A DNA stretch of 64,000 nt from Azotimanducus chitobiosivorans (GTDB lineage: Bacteria; Pseudomonadota; Gammaproteobacteria; Pseudomonadales; Azotimanducaceae). Under the pieces are notes generated by a model that was not told the DNA's origin, ran no database searches, and saw only the letters and a list, made by a program, of their open reading frames with translations. Within the stretch, counting starts at the first letter, position 1. Each line of letters begins with the position of its first letter. The translations under genes and the position numbers were made by a program. The DNA is taken from contig OZ241339.1 in assembly GCA_965200235.1 (NCBI GenBank), forward strand, positions 372,001 through 436,000. The letters run 5' to 3'. Below are positions 32,941 through 47,900 of this stretch, piece after piece.

Positions 32941-35900
32941 ATGTCCCTAAAGATCATGCCGGGTCTTGTGTCTGAGTTTTTCGGAAGGTGTGCGCGACGC
33001 GCTTATCACCGAGCGCTGACCACTGTAGCGCTGCTCATCCTGCCGCTCGCGCTTGGGCTCGCGGCAACCCCAACCCTCGCCCAAACCGCCGGCATCCAGC
33101 TTAGCCGCACCACCTTCACGCTCTACGCCGACAACGACGATATCAGCTATTCGGTGAGGCTGCGCTCGCAGCCCTCGGCGGATGTCACGGTCAGGATCCA
33201 GCTCGATAATTTCGGCGTCTCGCGGGTGATATTCGACAACCCCAATGTCTGCGTGCCCATCCCCGGCGTCACCAACGGCCCCGCGGGCTGCACCAACGGC
33301 GTGTTCCGCTGGCTCGACCTGACGTTCACCAACAGCAACTGGAATCAGTGGCAACAAGTGGATGCGAGCCGTTTCGCCGAAACCGGTTTCTCGGAAGACG
33401 GCGACCAAAGCGCTATCTTCTCGCACACCGCCACATCCTCGGACAACAGCTACAACAACTTGGGCGGCCCGAGCTTCACGGTCACCCCCACCTCCGATAA
33501 CGACAGCGAACCCACTTCGGCCTTGACGTTCCTGCCTGCGGCGGTGAGCGTCAACGAGGATTCGACCGACACCTATAGCGTGCGCCTGCGCAGCGACCCG
33601 GGCAACGGCAGCACCGTCACCATCACGCCCAACTCGGGCGGCCTCACCGCGTTCACGGTGGCGCCCACCTCGCTCACCTTCACCGGCGGCGGCTCGGGCA
33701 CTTGGAGCACGCCGCAAACCGTCACCATCACGCCGGTGCCCGACGGCGATGCCGGCGACGACACCTACACCATCGCGCACAGCGGCAGCGGCGGCGGCGT
33801 CCCGTCGAACGCTGGCGGCCTGTCGCTCACCATTGTCGATACGGTCTCGCGCGGCATCACATTCAATCCCAAGATGATCGCCCTGCTCGAAGATGACAAC
33901 AGCACCTACACATTCCGCCTAGCGACGCAGCCGAGCGGCAACGTCACCGTGGCGGGCGAGATCGGCGATGTGCGCGTTGCCATCGTGTGCGACCCAAATG
34001 CCCCATCCGGCTCAGATGGCCGATGCCTGACCGGTAGCAGCGACGTCACCCGCACCAACGCGGAGCGGTTCAGCTACACCTTCACCACCACCACTTGGAA
34101 TCAGCCCGCGACGGTGGAACTCGTGTCGCAGAGTTCGACTAGCCGAACGTCCACCACCATCTCGCACACGGCCACGGGCGGCGGCTATAACAGCGTTTCG
34201 GCATCGCTGCCGGTAACGTTCGAGCCCCCGACCGAGCCGCGGGTGGTGCTTGAAGTGTCGTCGCAGTCGGCTACCGAAGGCAGCCCGGTCAACGTCACTG
34301 TCAACTTGGAGGGCGGCCCCACGCTCAGTGCCAACACCGTCTTCCCGATTACGATCACCAACGGCAGCGCGGAATCCGCCGACTACACCGCGATCAGCAG
34401 CGTCACCGTGAACGCGGGCGCGCGCAGCGGCAGCGCATCGATTGCGATCACCGACGACAACGTGTTCGAGGCCGCCGAAACCTTCACCGTCGCGCTCGGC
34501 ACGCTGCCAAGCGGCGTGCGGAAGTCGCGCCCGGACGAGCCGACATCGTATGAAATCACCATCGCGACAAGTGACAGGCCGGAACTGCGCCTTGAGGCGC
34601 CGACTACGGTGAACGCGGGCGGACGTCAGCCCGCCCGCCAATTTGAATTCAAGGTGATTGCGAGCAATCCTGCGGACAAGGATATCACCGTGCCGCTCGA
34701 TGTCACCATTACAGTGCCCGTCTCGATAGGGGGGGACGCTGACGGCAACTTGTTAGCTGCCACTGATGGCGGCAGAAAGTTGCTTACGCTTTCTGAAGGC
34801 GATACGGAGGTGAGTTATTCATTATGGGCTTCTGATATCGAAGCCGACAGTTCGCGGGGCAGGGCCGAGGCCGAGATCGTCACTGGCGCCGATTACACCG
34901 TCAGCAGCACCGCAGGCAGCGCCACGGTCACTGTGCAGAATGACTATACAACGTTTATTGGTTTGACGGCGCAAGCTGGCAATATCAGCGAGACCAGCGG
35001 CAGCAAGACGATCACCATTGCCTTGGAACGCGGCTTGGTGACCCCCGAGGCGCTCGCCGTGCCGCTCGAAATCACCGGCACGGCGGTGCTCGGCACCGAC
35101 TACACGCTGAGCGCGCCCCCCACCTTGCCGAGGGGTGTGGCCTACAGCAACCTCGGCAGCACCGACCTCACCAATAGCCCGCCCACGGTCACCTTCACCG
35201 GCGGCGCGACGCTGAGCGCCACCACCGCCACGCTCATCGTATCAGCCACGTCCGATACGCTCGACGAAGCGAATGAAACCATCGGCATCGCGATGGACTC
35301 GGCGATCAATAGCGTCAATGCCGGCACGAACCTTGACGGTGGTGTCCAATTCGAAAGAGATGAGTCGTCGGTAAGTTTCAGCATCACCGACGACGACGAC
35401 ACTCCCGAAGTCAGCATCACCGGCCCCAACGCCGCGCTCACCGAAGGCGCCACCGCCGAATACACCATCAGCGTTAGCGGCGAGGCGCAGGCCGAATTGT
35501 CGATCGGCCTGACGGTCAGCCAAGTGGGCGCCTTCGTCGATGCCGACGACCTCGGCGCGCAAACCCTGACGCTCGCCTCCGGCGTCACCAGCCTCAATTT
35601 TGAGGTCGTAACGCTCGCCGACTCCGCCGACGAGCGCGACGGCTCGCTCACCGTCGCGCTCAACACAGGCACCGGCTACACCGTCAGTTCCGGCGCGGGC
35701 TCGGCGACCGTCGCCGTCAACGACAACGACGCCACCTTCGTCGAGATGTCCATCGGCGGGTCGAGTGATGTGGACGAGGCGAGCGGCAGCAAAACCATCA
35801 CCATCGAGATTAGCCGCGGCCTCGTGGCGGGCGAAGTGCTCGCCCTGCCGCTTGCGGTTGGCGGCACCGCCACGCTCGGCACCGACTATACCCTCGCCGC

Positions 35901-38900
35901 GCCCACCAGCCTGCCCACCGGCGTCACTTACACCACCCTCGGCAGCGCGCCCACGGTCACTTTCACCGGCGCCGCCACGCCAACGGCTTCGGAAGCCACG
36001 CTTATTTTCACGGCCACTTCGGACAACCTCGACGAGGGCGACTCGGAATCGTTCACGATCAACCTGCCGACCTTGAACGCGAATTCCGGCACCAATCTCA
36101 CCGGCGGTGCCGCCGGCAGCGACAGCGTCGCACTCGATATCACCGATGACGATCCGCCGCCGGCGCTGTCGGTGAGCGTATCGCCGACCACCGCCATCAC
36201 CGAAGGCACCAGCGTCACTTACACCGTCAGCGCGCCCAATCCGTCCGCTGAAGAACTCACCATCCCCTACACCGTCTCGCAATCGACCGGCGCCGCCTTC
36301 CTCGCCGCCGACAGCGTCGGCGCGGATGAGCTGACCTTGCCGGCGGGCGACACCAGCGTCACCTACACCCTCGCCACCGCCTCCGACCAGAACGACGAGA
36401 TCGACGGCAGCTTCACCTTCGCGCTGTCAACGCCGGCGAACGACGCCGGCTACACGCTCGTCTCCGGCGAGACCTCGGTCACGACCGATGTGCGCGACGA
36501 CGACCCCACCACCGTCACGCTCAACGTGCCCGCCGGCGCCATCGCCGAGAACGCTGGCAGCAAAACCCTCACCGTCGTCCTCGGCCGGGGACTGGTGGCG
36601 GGCGAGCGGCTGACCGTGGACGTGCGCTTCGCCGGCACCGCCACCTATACCACCGACTACACGGTGACGCGCCCCTCCGGCTCGATTCCCGCCGGCATCA
36701 CCTACAACAGCTTCGGCGCCACCACGCGCGTATTCGTGGTCGGCCCCTCCGCCAATTCGTTCGGCCTCGTCGTCACCGCCGTGCAGGACAACTTGAACGA
36801 AGGCGCCTCGGAATCGATCATCGCCTCGCTCGCGCCGCTGAACGCGAGTTCCGGCACCGGCCTTAGCGGCGGCGCCAGCGCCAGCGGCGGCGCCACCTTC
36901 GCGATCACCGACGACGACAGCGGCGGCGGCGCCACCATCGCCGCGGACGCGGCGATGGTGGCCGAAGGTACTGCGGCGAGCTTCACCGTCACCCTCGCCA
37001 GCGCCTCGGTCACCGCCACCACCGTCAACTACACCGTGTCGCAAACCGGCACGGTGCTCGCGGCCAACGCGGCCGGCAATAAATCCGTGGTGGTGGCCGC
37101 TGGCGAAACCGAAGCCACCTTCACCGTCGGCACCGCCTCGGACACCACCGACGAAGTGAGCGGCTCGGTGGATGTCACGATCACCAGCGGCACCGGCTAT
37201 ACGGTGGGCGCCACCAGCACGGCTTCGGTCGAGGTCACCGACGACGACCCCACCCTCGTCGCCATCGCCGCCGCCAGCGACAATAGCGCGCTTGAAGGCA
37301 GCACCACCGACACGGCCATGTTCACCGTCACCCTTGGGCGCGGGCTGGTCGATGGCGAGAGCCTTGAAGTGCCGCTCGCCGTTACCGGCATCGCCGCAGC
37401 CGAGTATTCGCTTGCCGTCGCCGCCGCCACCGGTGTTGCCCTGTCGGGCAACACGCTCACCTTCACCGGCCCGGAGAGCGGCGCCAGCGCCAGGACCGCC
37501 ACCATCACCTTCACTGCGGCCGACGACGAAAGCGCCACGGACGCCGCCAACGAAGCGGTTGCCATCACCATCCCCGCGTCCTCGGCCAGCGGCACGCCGC
37601 GCATGACCGCGAGCGGCCTCGACGGCGGCGCCTCCGGTTCGGGCACGGCGGGCATCACCATCGTCGATAAGGGCATTGCCGGCGGCGCGGTGAGCGTCAG
37701 CGCCGGCGCCGCCGTCACCGAAGGCGAGTCGGCCACCTTCACCCTCGCCATCAGCACCGCCTCGACCAATCCGGTCACGGTCAATGTGACCGTGGCCGAA
37801 ACCGGCATGGTGCTCGCGGCTAACGAAGACGGGGCGCGCACGGTGGTCATCCCGGCGGGCGAAACCGAAGCCACCTTCACCGTCGGCACCGCCTCGGATG
37901 CCATCGACGAGCAGAGCGGCTCGGTCGATGTGACGGTCAACACCGGCACCGGCTACAGCGTGGGCACCAACCAGGCATCGGTGGCGGTGGCGGACGACGA
38001 CCCCACCGTCGTCACCATCGCCGCAACCGATGGCACCGCCATCGAAGGCGACAGCGATGCCACCGCCGAGTTCACCGTCACCCTCTCGCGCAGGCTCGTT
38101 GCGGGCGAAAGCCTTGTGGTGCCGATCGGCGTGGCCGGCCTCGCCGCCCGCTCCGAATACACCCTCGCGCTTGCCGACGCCGAAGATATCGCGCTCGCCG
38201 ACAATGATCTCACCTTCACCGGCGTTGACGCGGACAGCGATACCACCGCTACCATCACTCTCACCGCGAACGCCGACAGCGTCGCCTCGGATGCCGCCAA
38301 CGAAGCGGTGACCGTCACCATCCCGGCGTCTTCGGCCAGCGGCACGCCGCGCATGACCGCGAGCGGCCTCGCCGGCGGCGCCAGCGGCGCGGGCCGGGCG
38401 CGCATCACCATCACCGACGCGGGCATCACCGCCGGCGCGGTCACCATCGCCCGCAGCGCTGCATCCGTCACCGAAGGCGGCACGGCCACCTTCACGCTCA
38501 CCTCCGCCAACGCCGCCAGCAAGGCCACCACGGTCAACGTCACGATTGCCCAGACCGGCGCGGTGGTCGCGTCGAGTAATCTCGGTGCCCGCGAAGTGGT
38601 GATTCCGGCCAATGCGTCGAGCGTGAGCTTCACCGTGGCCACCACTGCGGATGCCATCGACGAGCCCAGTGGCACGGTCACGGCCACGGTCGCCGCCGGC
38701 ACCGGCTATACGGTGGGCGCCACCAGCACGGTTTCGGTCGAGGTCACCGATAACGACCCGACCTCGGTCACCCTCGCCGCCACCGACACCGCCGCCGCCG
38801 AGGGCGACAGCAGCGACACCGCGGCCTTCACCGTCACCCTCGGCCGCGCGCTCGAAAGCGGCGAAACCCTGGTGGTGCCCATCGCCGTCGCCGGTTTCGC

Positions 38901-41900
38901 CAGCAACGCAGAGTACTCGCTCGCGCTCACCGCCGGCACCGGCCTCAGCCTCACCGGCAACACGCTCACCTTCACCGGCATGGCAAGCGCCGCGCGCATC
39001 GCCACCATCACGCTGTCCGCGCTGGCCGAAACCGATACCAGCGATGCCGACAACGAAGCGGTGACCGTCACCATCCCGGCGTCCTCGACCGCGGGCACCT
39101 CGCGCATGACTGCCACTGGGCTCGACGGCGGCGCCGTCGGCACCGGCAGCGCGCGCATCGCCATCACCGATGCCGGCGTCGCCGCCACTCCGGGCGTGAC
39201 CTTGAGCGGCGGCACGCTCGTTGTGAAAGAAAACGAAAGCGCCAGCTACACCATCGTGCTCGATACGGATCCGGGCCAGGGCAGCACCGTCACGGTCACG
39301 CCGGCATCGGCCAATACCGACCTGTCGTTCAGTCCCCTCAGCGTCATGTTCACCGGCGGCGCCAGCGGCACTTGGGACGTGCCGATGGCCGTGACCGTGA
39401 CCGCGGGCGCCGATGGCGATGTCGCGAACGACAGCGCTACCATCACCCATAGCGTCAGCGGCTACACTGGCGTGGCGACGGTCGGCGATATCACGGTCAG
39501 CGTCACCGATGCCATGCACGGCTGGGTGGTCGAACCCGAGGAGTTGACGGTGGCAGTCGGCGACACGGCCACCTACACCGTGCGCCTGCTGAGCGAGCCA
39601 TCACGCCAAGTGCGCTTTACCGCTTCGAGCGACTCTAATGGAACTGCCCGCGTGGCGCCGACCGATCGTCAAAATATCGCGCCAGGTAACTGGCAAACAG
39701 GGCGTCAGATGACTGTCAACCCTCGCAGGGCGGGCACAGCCATTATTACGCATGCCAACAACACTGGCAGCCAGGAAACGAGCTACAGATCAGAACCTAT
39801 TCCATCGGTGAAGGTGCTCGTCACAGCGAGCGGCGCGCCGATGGTGAGCATTGCGGCCGACGAGGCGAGCTTTACTGAAGACGGTTCGGCCACCTTCACC
39901 GTCTCCTCAGACGAGGCTGCGGGAAGCGGCGGCTTGCTCGTGGACCTCACAGCCGTCCAGGAAGGCCGCTATGCTGACAGCGGTCTGCCGACAGATGTCT
40001 GGATTTTAGAAGATCAACGAGCGGCAACGGTCACCGTTGACCTTGAAGACGACAGCGCCGATGAGTCTGACGGTAGCTTGACGCTGACCCTGTCGAGCAG
40101 CGAGGACTATCAAGTGAGCTCAAGCGGATCGGCCACTACGATCCTCGTTGACAACGATGCCACTTTGGTCACCCTCGCCCGCACAAGCGGCGCCGATGCC
40201 AACATCGACGAAACAGCGGGCGAATCCTCGCTCACGGTCATGCTCGGCCGCGCCTTGGTGGCGGGCGAGGTGCTCAGCGTGCCGCTCGCCGTCACCGGCA
40301 CCGCCACCTTGAATACCGACTACACGCTCGCGGCGCCGGCCAGGCGGCCGGCGGGCGTCACCTACGCGGGCCTCAATACGGCTTCGCCGAGCATCACCTT
40401 CACCGGCGGCGCATCGAGTTCGGCGTCCGCATCGGTGCGCGTGCTGGCGAGCTCGGACGCGGCGGCGGAAAGCGATGAAACCATCAACATCGCGCTTGGC
40501 ACGCTGGACGCAAACTCCGGCACCAACTTGGATGGCGGCGCGAGCGGTTCGGGTTCGGCGGCCTTCACCATCGCTGATGACGACGGCACCGGGCCGGTCA
40601 TCAGCGTGACGGCGGGCGCCGCGGTCACCGAAGGCGCCAACGCCAGCTTCACCGTCACCGCCGCCCCGGCGCCGTCGGCGAACCTTACCGTCAACCTCAG
40701 CGTCGGCGCCAGCGGCGATTTCGTGGCGGGCACCAACACCGGCGGCAAGACCGTCACCATCCCCACCGGCGGCAGCGCCACCTACACGGTGGCCACGGTG
40801 GGTGACGGCGTTGACGAGCCGAACGGCAGCGTCACGCTCACCGCGGTGGCCGGCCAAGGCTACTCGGTCGGCAATTCCGGCAGTGGCACTGTCACGGTCA
40901 ACGACAACGACAACACCAGCGTGACCTTAAGCGCGCCCGCCAGCAATATCGGCGAGACCGGCGGCAGCAAGGCGCTTACCGTCACGCTTGGCCGGGCGCT
41001 CGTCAGCGGCGAGACGCTGACGGTGCCGGTCAATTTCGCCGGCGCCGCCACCCGCGCCACCTTCGGTACTGACTACACAATCGCCTCGACCGCCGCGACC
41101 GGCGTCGCCTACAGCGCGCTCACCAGCAGCCCGATCACGATCACCTTCACCGGCCGCGCCAGCGCCTCGCGCACCGCCACGCTGACCTTGAGCGCTACAG
41201 GCGACACCACCGAGGAACCCAACGAGAATATCGCCGTCAGCCTCGGCGCGCCCACCGCGAACGCCGCGCTCGGCGGCGCCACCGGCTCGGGCACGGTGAG
41301 CTTCTCGATCACCGACGACGACGGCAGCCTGCCGTCGGTGACCATCGCCAGGAGCGGCGCTTCGGTCACCGAGGGCGCCAATGCCACCTTCACCGTCACC
41401 GCGAGCGCCGCGCCGGATGCGAACCTCACGGTGAATCTCAATGTCGCGCGCGTCGGCAATTTCGTCACCAGCACCAATGCCGGCAGCAAGACCGTCACCA
41501 TCAATTCCGGGTCAACCACGGCCACGTTCAACGTGGCGACTGCAGGCGATACCGCCGACGAGGCTGACGGCAGCGTCACGGTCAGCGTCGCCACCGGCAG
41601 CGGCTACACGGTGGGCTCGACAAGCAGCGCGACGGTGGATATCAACGATAACGACGCCACGACGGTCACGCTGTCCGCGCCCGCCAGCAATATCGGCGAG
41701 ACCGGCGGCAGCAAGCAGATCACCGTCACATTGGGCCGGGCGCTCGTCTCAGGCGAGACGCTGACGGTGCCGGTCAATTTCGCCGGCGCCAACCCCCAAG
41801 CCACCTTCGGCACCGACTACACGGTGGCCGCGCCCAGCACCGTGCCGGGCGGGGTCGGCTATAGCGCCACCACCAGCAGCCCCATCACCATCACCTTCAC

Positions 41901-44900
41901 CGGCGGCGCGGGCGCCTCGCGCGCCGCTACGCTCACTTTGAGCGCGCGCGGCGACACCAGCGAGGAAAGCGACGAGAATATCGCGCTCAGCCTCGGCACG
42001 CTTGGCGCGGCCAGCCTTTCCGGCGGCGCGACCGGCTCGGGCGCGCCCAGCTTCCAGATCATCGACGACGACGCCAGCCTGCCGGTGGTGAGCGTCGTCC
42101 AGGGCACCTCGCCGGTCACCGAAGGCACGCCGGCCAGCTTCACCGTCAGCGTCGCCCCAACGCAGAGCGCGGCGCTTACCGTGAACGTCAATATCTCGCG
42201 CGTCGGCAACTTTATTGCGAGCGGGGACGCCGGCATCGATACTGTTACCATTCCCACCGCCGGCACCGTCACCTATTCCGTGGATACGACCGCCGACACC
42301 ACGGACGAGGCCAACGGCAGCGTCACGCTCACCGCCACCGCCGGGCGTGGCTACACCGTGTCCGGCAGCGCGGGCAGCGCAACAGTGGCGGTCAACGATA
42401 ACGACAACACCGGCGTCACCTTAAGCGCGCGCGCCGGCAATATCGGCGAGACCGGCGGCACGAAGGAACTCACCGTCACCCTCGGCCGCCCGCTCGCCGC
42501 CGGCGAGACGCTCGCCGTGCCGCTCACCTTTGGCGGCACCGCCACCTTCGGCAGCGATTACACGCTGTCCTCGCCCACTCCGCGGCCGAGCGGCGTGGGC
42601 TATAGCAACCTCAGCAGCACGAACCTCACCGATAATCCGCCCACCATCACCTTCACCGGCGGAGCCGCCGTCTCGCGCACCGCCACCTTGACGGTAAGCG
42701 CCTCCAACAACGCGGTCGAGGAGACGGACGAGACCGTCACCGTGGCCTTGGGCACGCTCGCGGCGAACACCGCGCTCGGCGCCGCCACCGGTTCGGGCAC
42801 CGCGAGCTTCTCGATCATCGACGACGACGACCCGTCGCTGCCGACGGTGAACGTCGCCGCCGGCGCGGCCGTTGCCGAAGGCGGCAACGCCACCTTCACA
42901 TTCAGCGTCAGCCCGGCGACGCATCCCGCGCTCACCGTGCGCTACACGGTCACCCAGAACGGCAGCTTCCTCACCAGCGGCGCGCTCGGTGCCGGCAAAA
43001 CGGTGTCGCTCGCCGAGGACGCGGGCTCGGCCACCGTCAGCATCCCCACCGTCAACGACAGCAACGACGAGGCGGCCGGCGAGGTGACCGTCACCCTCAC
43101 GGCGCAGGCGGCCTACCAGGTCGGCACCGGCAGCGATTCGGTGGATGTCACTGACAACGACCCGACGTCGGTCACGATTACAGCGCCTTCCGGCAATATC
43201 GCCGAGGATGGCGGCACTAAGGTCATCACCGTCACGCTCGGCCGCGCGCTGGTGACCGGTGAATCCGCGTCGGTGGTGCTCGACCCCGGCGGCGCCGCCA
43301 CCCTCGGCACCGACTACACGCTGCTCGCGCCGACCACGGTGCCGGCGGGCGTCGCCTATACCACGCTCGGCACCGCCCCCACGATCACCTTCACCGGCGG
43401 CACCGCGCCAGCGAGCGCCACCGTGACGCTGCGCGCCGACGACGACATTCGCGATGAAGGCGACGCCGAGACGGTGACGGTGGGCATCAACGGCACCGCC
43501 TCCTCCGCCACCAATCTTGGCGGCGGCTTGAGCGGCTCGGGCAGCGCGAGCTTCTCGATCACCGACGACGACGGCACGCCGGTGGTGAGCATTGCCGCCG
43601 GTGCAACTGTGACCGAAGCGAGCGCCCTCGCGACATTCCCGATCACTATCAGTCCTGCACCTCAGGAAAATCTAAGCCTCATATTTTTTGTGTCCCAAAT
43701 GGGCGACTTTTCGGAATACCCTGGTGAACTCGGCCTTGTCGACTTTAGCAATGACTATGGTCCGTTGCCTCTCTTGATAGGGACGAGCACGACCGAGATC
43801 ACATGGGATTTACTGGACGACAGAACCGACGAGCCGTCCGGCTCCATTACCATCGAGCTCCGCCCAGGCAACGGCTACCGCGTGTCCTCGGCCGAAGGCG
43901 CATCAAGCGCCACCGTGAGGGTGCTCGATAACGACTCTTCAACCGTCACGCTCGCCGTCGCTGCCGGCGATCTCACCGAGCTGGTCAGCCCGGCCACTGA
44001 CAAGCTGACCATCTCGGTCAACCGTGCGCTCGTTGACGGCGAAGAGATCGCCGTGCCGATCGAATTCGCCGGCGGCGCCATCGGCACCCAGCTGAGCCTG
44101 TCCATGGCCACCACCACCGGCGCCTCGCTCAACGCCACCACCGGCGTGCTGACCTTCAGCAGCGGCGGCCAGAGCGCCACCGTGCGCATCGCGCCGCTGC
44201 TCGACCCGGACGAGATCGACAACACCATCACCGTCAGCCTCGGCACCTTGGGCCTCACCAACATCGACGGCGGCGCCAGCGCCACCGGCAGCGGCAGCTT
44301 CAATATTATCGACGCCGGCCCGCAGCCGGCGGTCGATCTGTCCGCCACCACAGTGGCCTTGACCGAAGGCGGCGCCGCCGGCACCTACCGCGTCAAGCTG
44401 CACACCGACCCGGGCGCGAGCGTCACCGTCACGCCGTCCTCGGCCGATGACACGCGCGTGACCGTCTCCGGCGCGCTCACCTTCACCGGCGGCGCCACCG
44501 GCACCTGGGACGACTGGCAAACCGTCACCCTCACGCCGCTGCCCGACGGCGACACCGCGAGCGAGGAAGTGGTCATTTCCCACGCCGTGACTGGCTACGG
44601 CAGCGTCATCTCCGGCCCGGACCTGACCGTCTCGCTCGTTGATATCGGCGCCGGCGTGACGGTCACGCCCACCTCACTCACCGTCCAAGAAGGCTCGAGC
44701 GCCAATTACACGGTGGTGCTCAACAGCCGTCCGAGCCAGAATGTCGTGATCACGCCGGCCAGCAGCGCGGTCGCCAACGCCACCGTCGGCGGTGCCGTCA
44801 CCATCATGCCCGCCACTTGGGATCAGCCGCGCACGGTGCAGGTCACCGGCGTCGATCGCGGCAGCGCCAATATCAACCACGCAGTCACGTCCGCGGACAG

Positions 44901-47900
44901 CAGCTACTCCGGCGCGTCCGCATCGCCGGTGGCGGTCACCGTCGGCGCCAGTCCACGGGTGCGCGTCTCGACAACGAGCGTCACCGCCAGCGAGCGCGGC
45001 GCGGACGGCGTCTACATGGTCAGCCTCAACACCGACCCGAGCGGCACCGCGCGCGTCACTGCCACCCGATCGAGCGACGAGATTGCCGTGAACGGCGGCG
45101 CGTCCGCGACCCTCACCTTCAACAGCAGCAACTGGCAGACGCCGCAGCGGATCACGGTGCGCGCCCAGCCGGACTACGACAAGGACAACGACACCGCGGC
45201 CATCACCCATGCGGTGACGGGCTACGGCAGCGTCTCTAGCGGGCCGCAAGTCAGTGTCTCCACGGTCGATATCGGCGCCACGATGATCTATTTGGAGCGC
45301 TCGGCCGATCCGATCAATGATCTCAACCCCCTTGCCATCCCTGATCGCCGCGTTACCAGCTTGACCCTCAACGAGGGCGAGAGCAAGGATTTTTACGCCG
45401 TGATCACGACTCGGGCGCGCGTCATATTCGGCTCTGTAACGTTCCCAAGCGACTTGGCAGTGAGCGGCGGCATCGGAGGCAATTTCCGCGCATCGGGCCA
45501 GACCGGTTCACGTGCCAACCTTTCAATCAGCGCAACGAGCAGCGGCAGCACTTCCGGCCATGTATGCGCCTACGTGATCGACCCGCATCCGGATTACCCG
45601 CAGCAAACAGCGCCGACAAGCCTCAGCCAGTGCAATGCCGCATACACCTTGCCTGTCACGGTGAATTTGGGCGACCGCGTCAATATCGAACCCACCACGC
45701 TGGATATCGAAGAAGGCGGCAGCGCGCAAACCTACGAAGTGTGGCTCAACACCGATCCTTCCGGCACCGCCACCGTCACGCCAGTCTCGCCCGATATCGG
45801 CGCGGTGACCGTGTCCGGCGCGCTCACCTTCAACTCTAGAAATTTCGGCGACCGCCAGCAGGTGACCGTCACCCCGGTCGATGACGACGATCGCGACGAT
45901 GAGACCGTCGCCATCACCCACACCGTGGCGGACTATTCCGGCAGCGCCAGCGGCGTGACCGTGAACGTGGACGACGACGACGACCTGCCCGATATCAGCA
46001 TTGTCGCGACGGCTGCGAGCGTGGTCGAAGGCGGCACCGCCAGCTTCACGATTTCGGCGGATCCGGCCCCCGAGGCCAGTCTCACCGTCAATCTGACGGT
46101 GCAGCAAACCGGCGACTACGGCATCGCCGCCGGCAGCCTCGGTTCGCAGACCGTCACCATCGCGGCCACCGAGACGAGCGCGAGCTTCACCGCGGCCACT
46201 GCGGGCGACGATGTAGACGAAACCGCAGGCTCGCTCGCCGCGACCATCGCCACCGGCAGCGGCTACACGGTGGCGGCGAGCCCCGCGAATACCGCGACCG
46301 TCGAGCTGCGCGACAACGACGCCACCTCCGTGACCTTGGCCGTGCCCGCCGGCAACATCGCCGAAGCCGACGGCACCAAGACCATCACCGTCACCTTGGG
46401 ACGGGCGCTTGTCAGCCCCGAAGTCTTGCCAGTGCCCTTGAGCTTCCTCGGCAGCGCCACGCGTGGCACCGACTACGCATTAACCGCGCCGAACCCGGTG
46501 CCGGCCGGCCTCGCGTTCAATTTGTCGGGTGCAACGCCCAGCATCACCTTCACCGGCCCGTCGCCGGAAGCAGCCACCTTCACGCTCGCCTCCACCGACG
46601 ATGATGCCGATGAGGGCTTGAGCGAGTCCGTGTCCGTCGCGCTCGGCACGCTCAACGCGAGTTCCGGCACGAACTTACATGGCGGCGCCGTCGGCAGCGG
46701 CAGCGGCGCCTTCGCCATTGAGGACGACGAAACCACTGTGGTTCCGGAGGTCAGCATCGCCGCAGGCGCGGCCGCCACCGAAGGCGGCAACGCCACTTTC
46801 ACGGTGAGCGTTTCCCCGGCGATCAGCGCCGCGTTGACGGTGGCGCTCAACGTCACCCAGGACGGCACGTTCGTCGCCGCCGGCAATCTCGGCGCGGACG
46901 AGGTGATCGTGCCGGCGGGCGAGGCGAGCGCGGTGTTCAGCGTCGCCACCGTCAACGACGACCTTGACACAGCCGACGGCTCGGTGACCGTCACCATCAC
47001 CGACGATGCGGCCTACACGATTTCCTCGACCGCTGCCGCCGCCACAGCCGACGTGACCGACAACGACGCCACCATCGTCACCCTGGCGAACGACGTGCCG
47101 GTCACGCAGGAGGCGAGCGGCACCCCGGCCAGATTCACCGTCTCGCTCAGCCGCGCCCTCGTGACCGGCGAAGCCATCCGCGCCCCGCTCAGCTATGCGG
47201 GCGGACCGAACGGCGCGTTCACGCTGAGCGGCAACCCCAACGGCATCGACTTCACCAGCAACGTCCTCACCTTCACCGGCGGCACGGGCGCGGCCACCAC
47301 CGCCACCATCCAATTCTTCTCCAGCCGCGACCAGGACAACGAAGACGAGAACTACACCGTCAGCTTCGGCACGGTGGTTGGGAGAGGGCTTGGCGGCGGC
47401 GCGTCCGGCGCCGGCACCGCCGCGATCAGCGTCCTCGACGATTTGCGCGCCACCCAGACCATCAGCGTCGAAGCGACGAGCGCGTCCATCGATGAAGGCG
47501 GCACGGCCACCTTCACGGTTACGACCAGCCGCCCTTATGGGTCGCAGCTCGGGGGCGAGAACCGCACGGTGAGAGTGGGTCTGCGCGGCACCGGTGCCGC
47601 CACGCTGCCAGCCGAGTTCCGCTCCTTGACCTTCCCGATCGGCACGGCCTCGCTGCCGCTGTCCGTCGCCACGCAAACGGACGACGTGGACCGGCCCACC
47701 GGTGCGGTGATCGCAACCGTGCAGAGCGGTTCGGACTACGTCGTCAGCTCCAGTGCGGGCACGGCCGAAGTGCCCGTGAACGACGACGACCCGACCACCT
47801 TCACGGTTGGGCTGCTCAACGCAACCATCCAATTGAACGAGGAGGATTCGGTCAACGAAAGGACCACAGCGGGCAACGTCCTGCGATTCAGCTTCTCGCG

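Noticed and set aside
36427..39519. 1030-codon minus-strand frame inside the giant gene
   Set aside because: Antisense frame kept open by the biased, repetitive GC-rich codons (Ala, Thr, Gly, Asp); composition Gly/Asp/Arg/His without any domain. The same applies to 50329-52998, 46675-48153 and 53377-55140.
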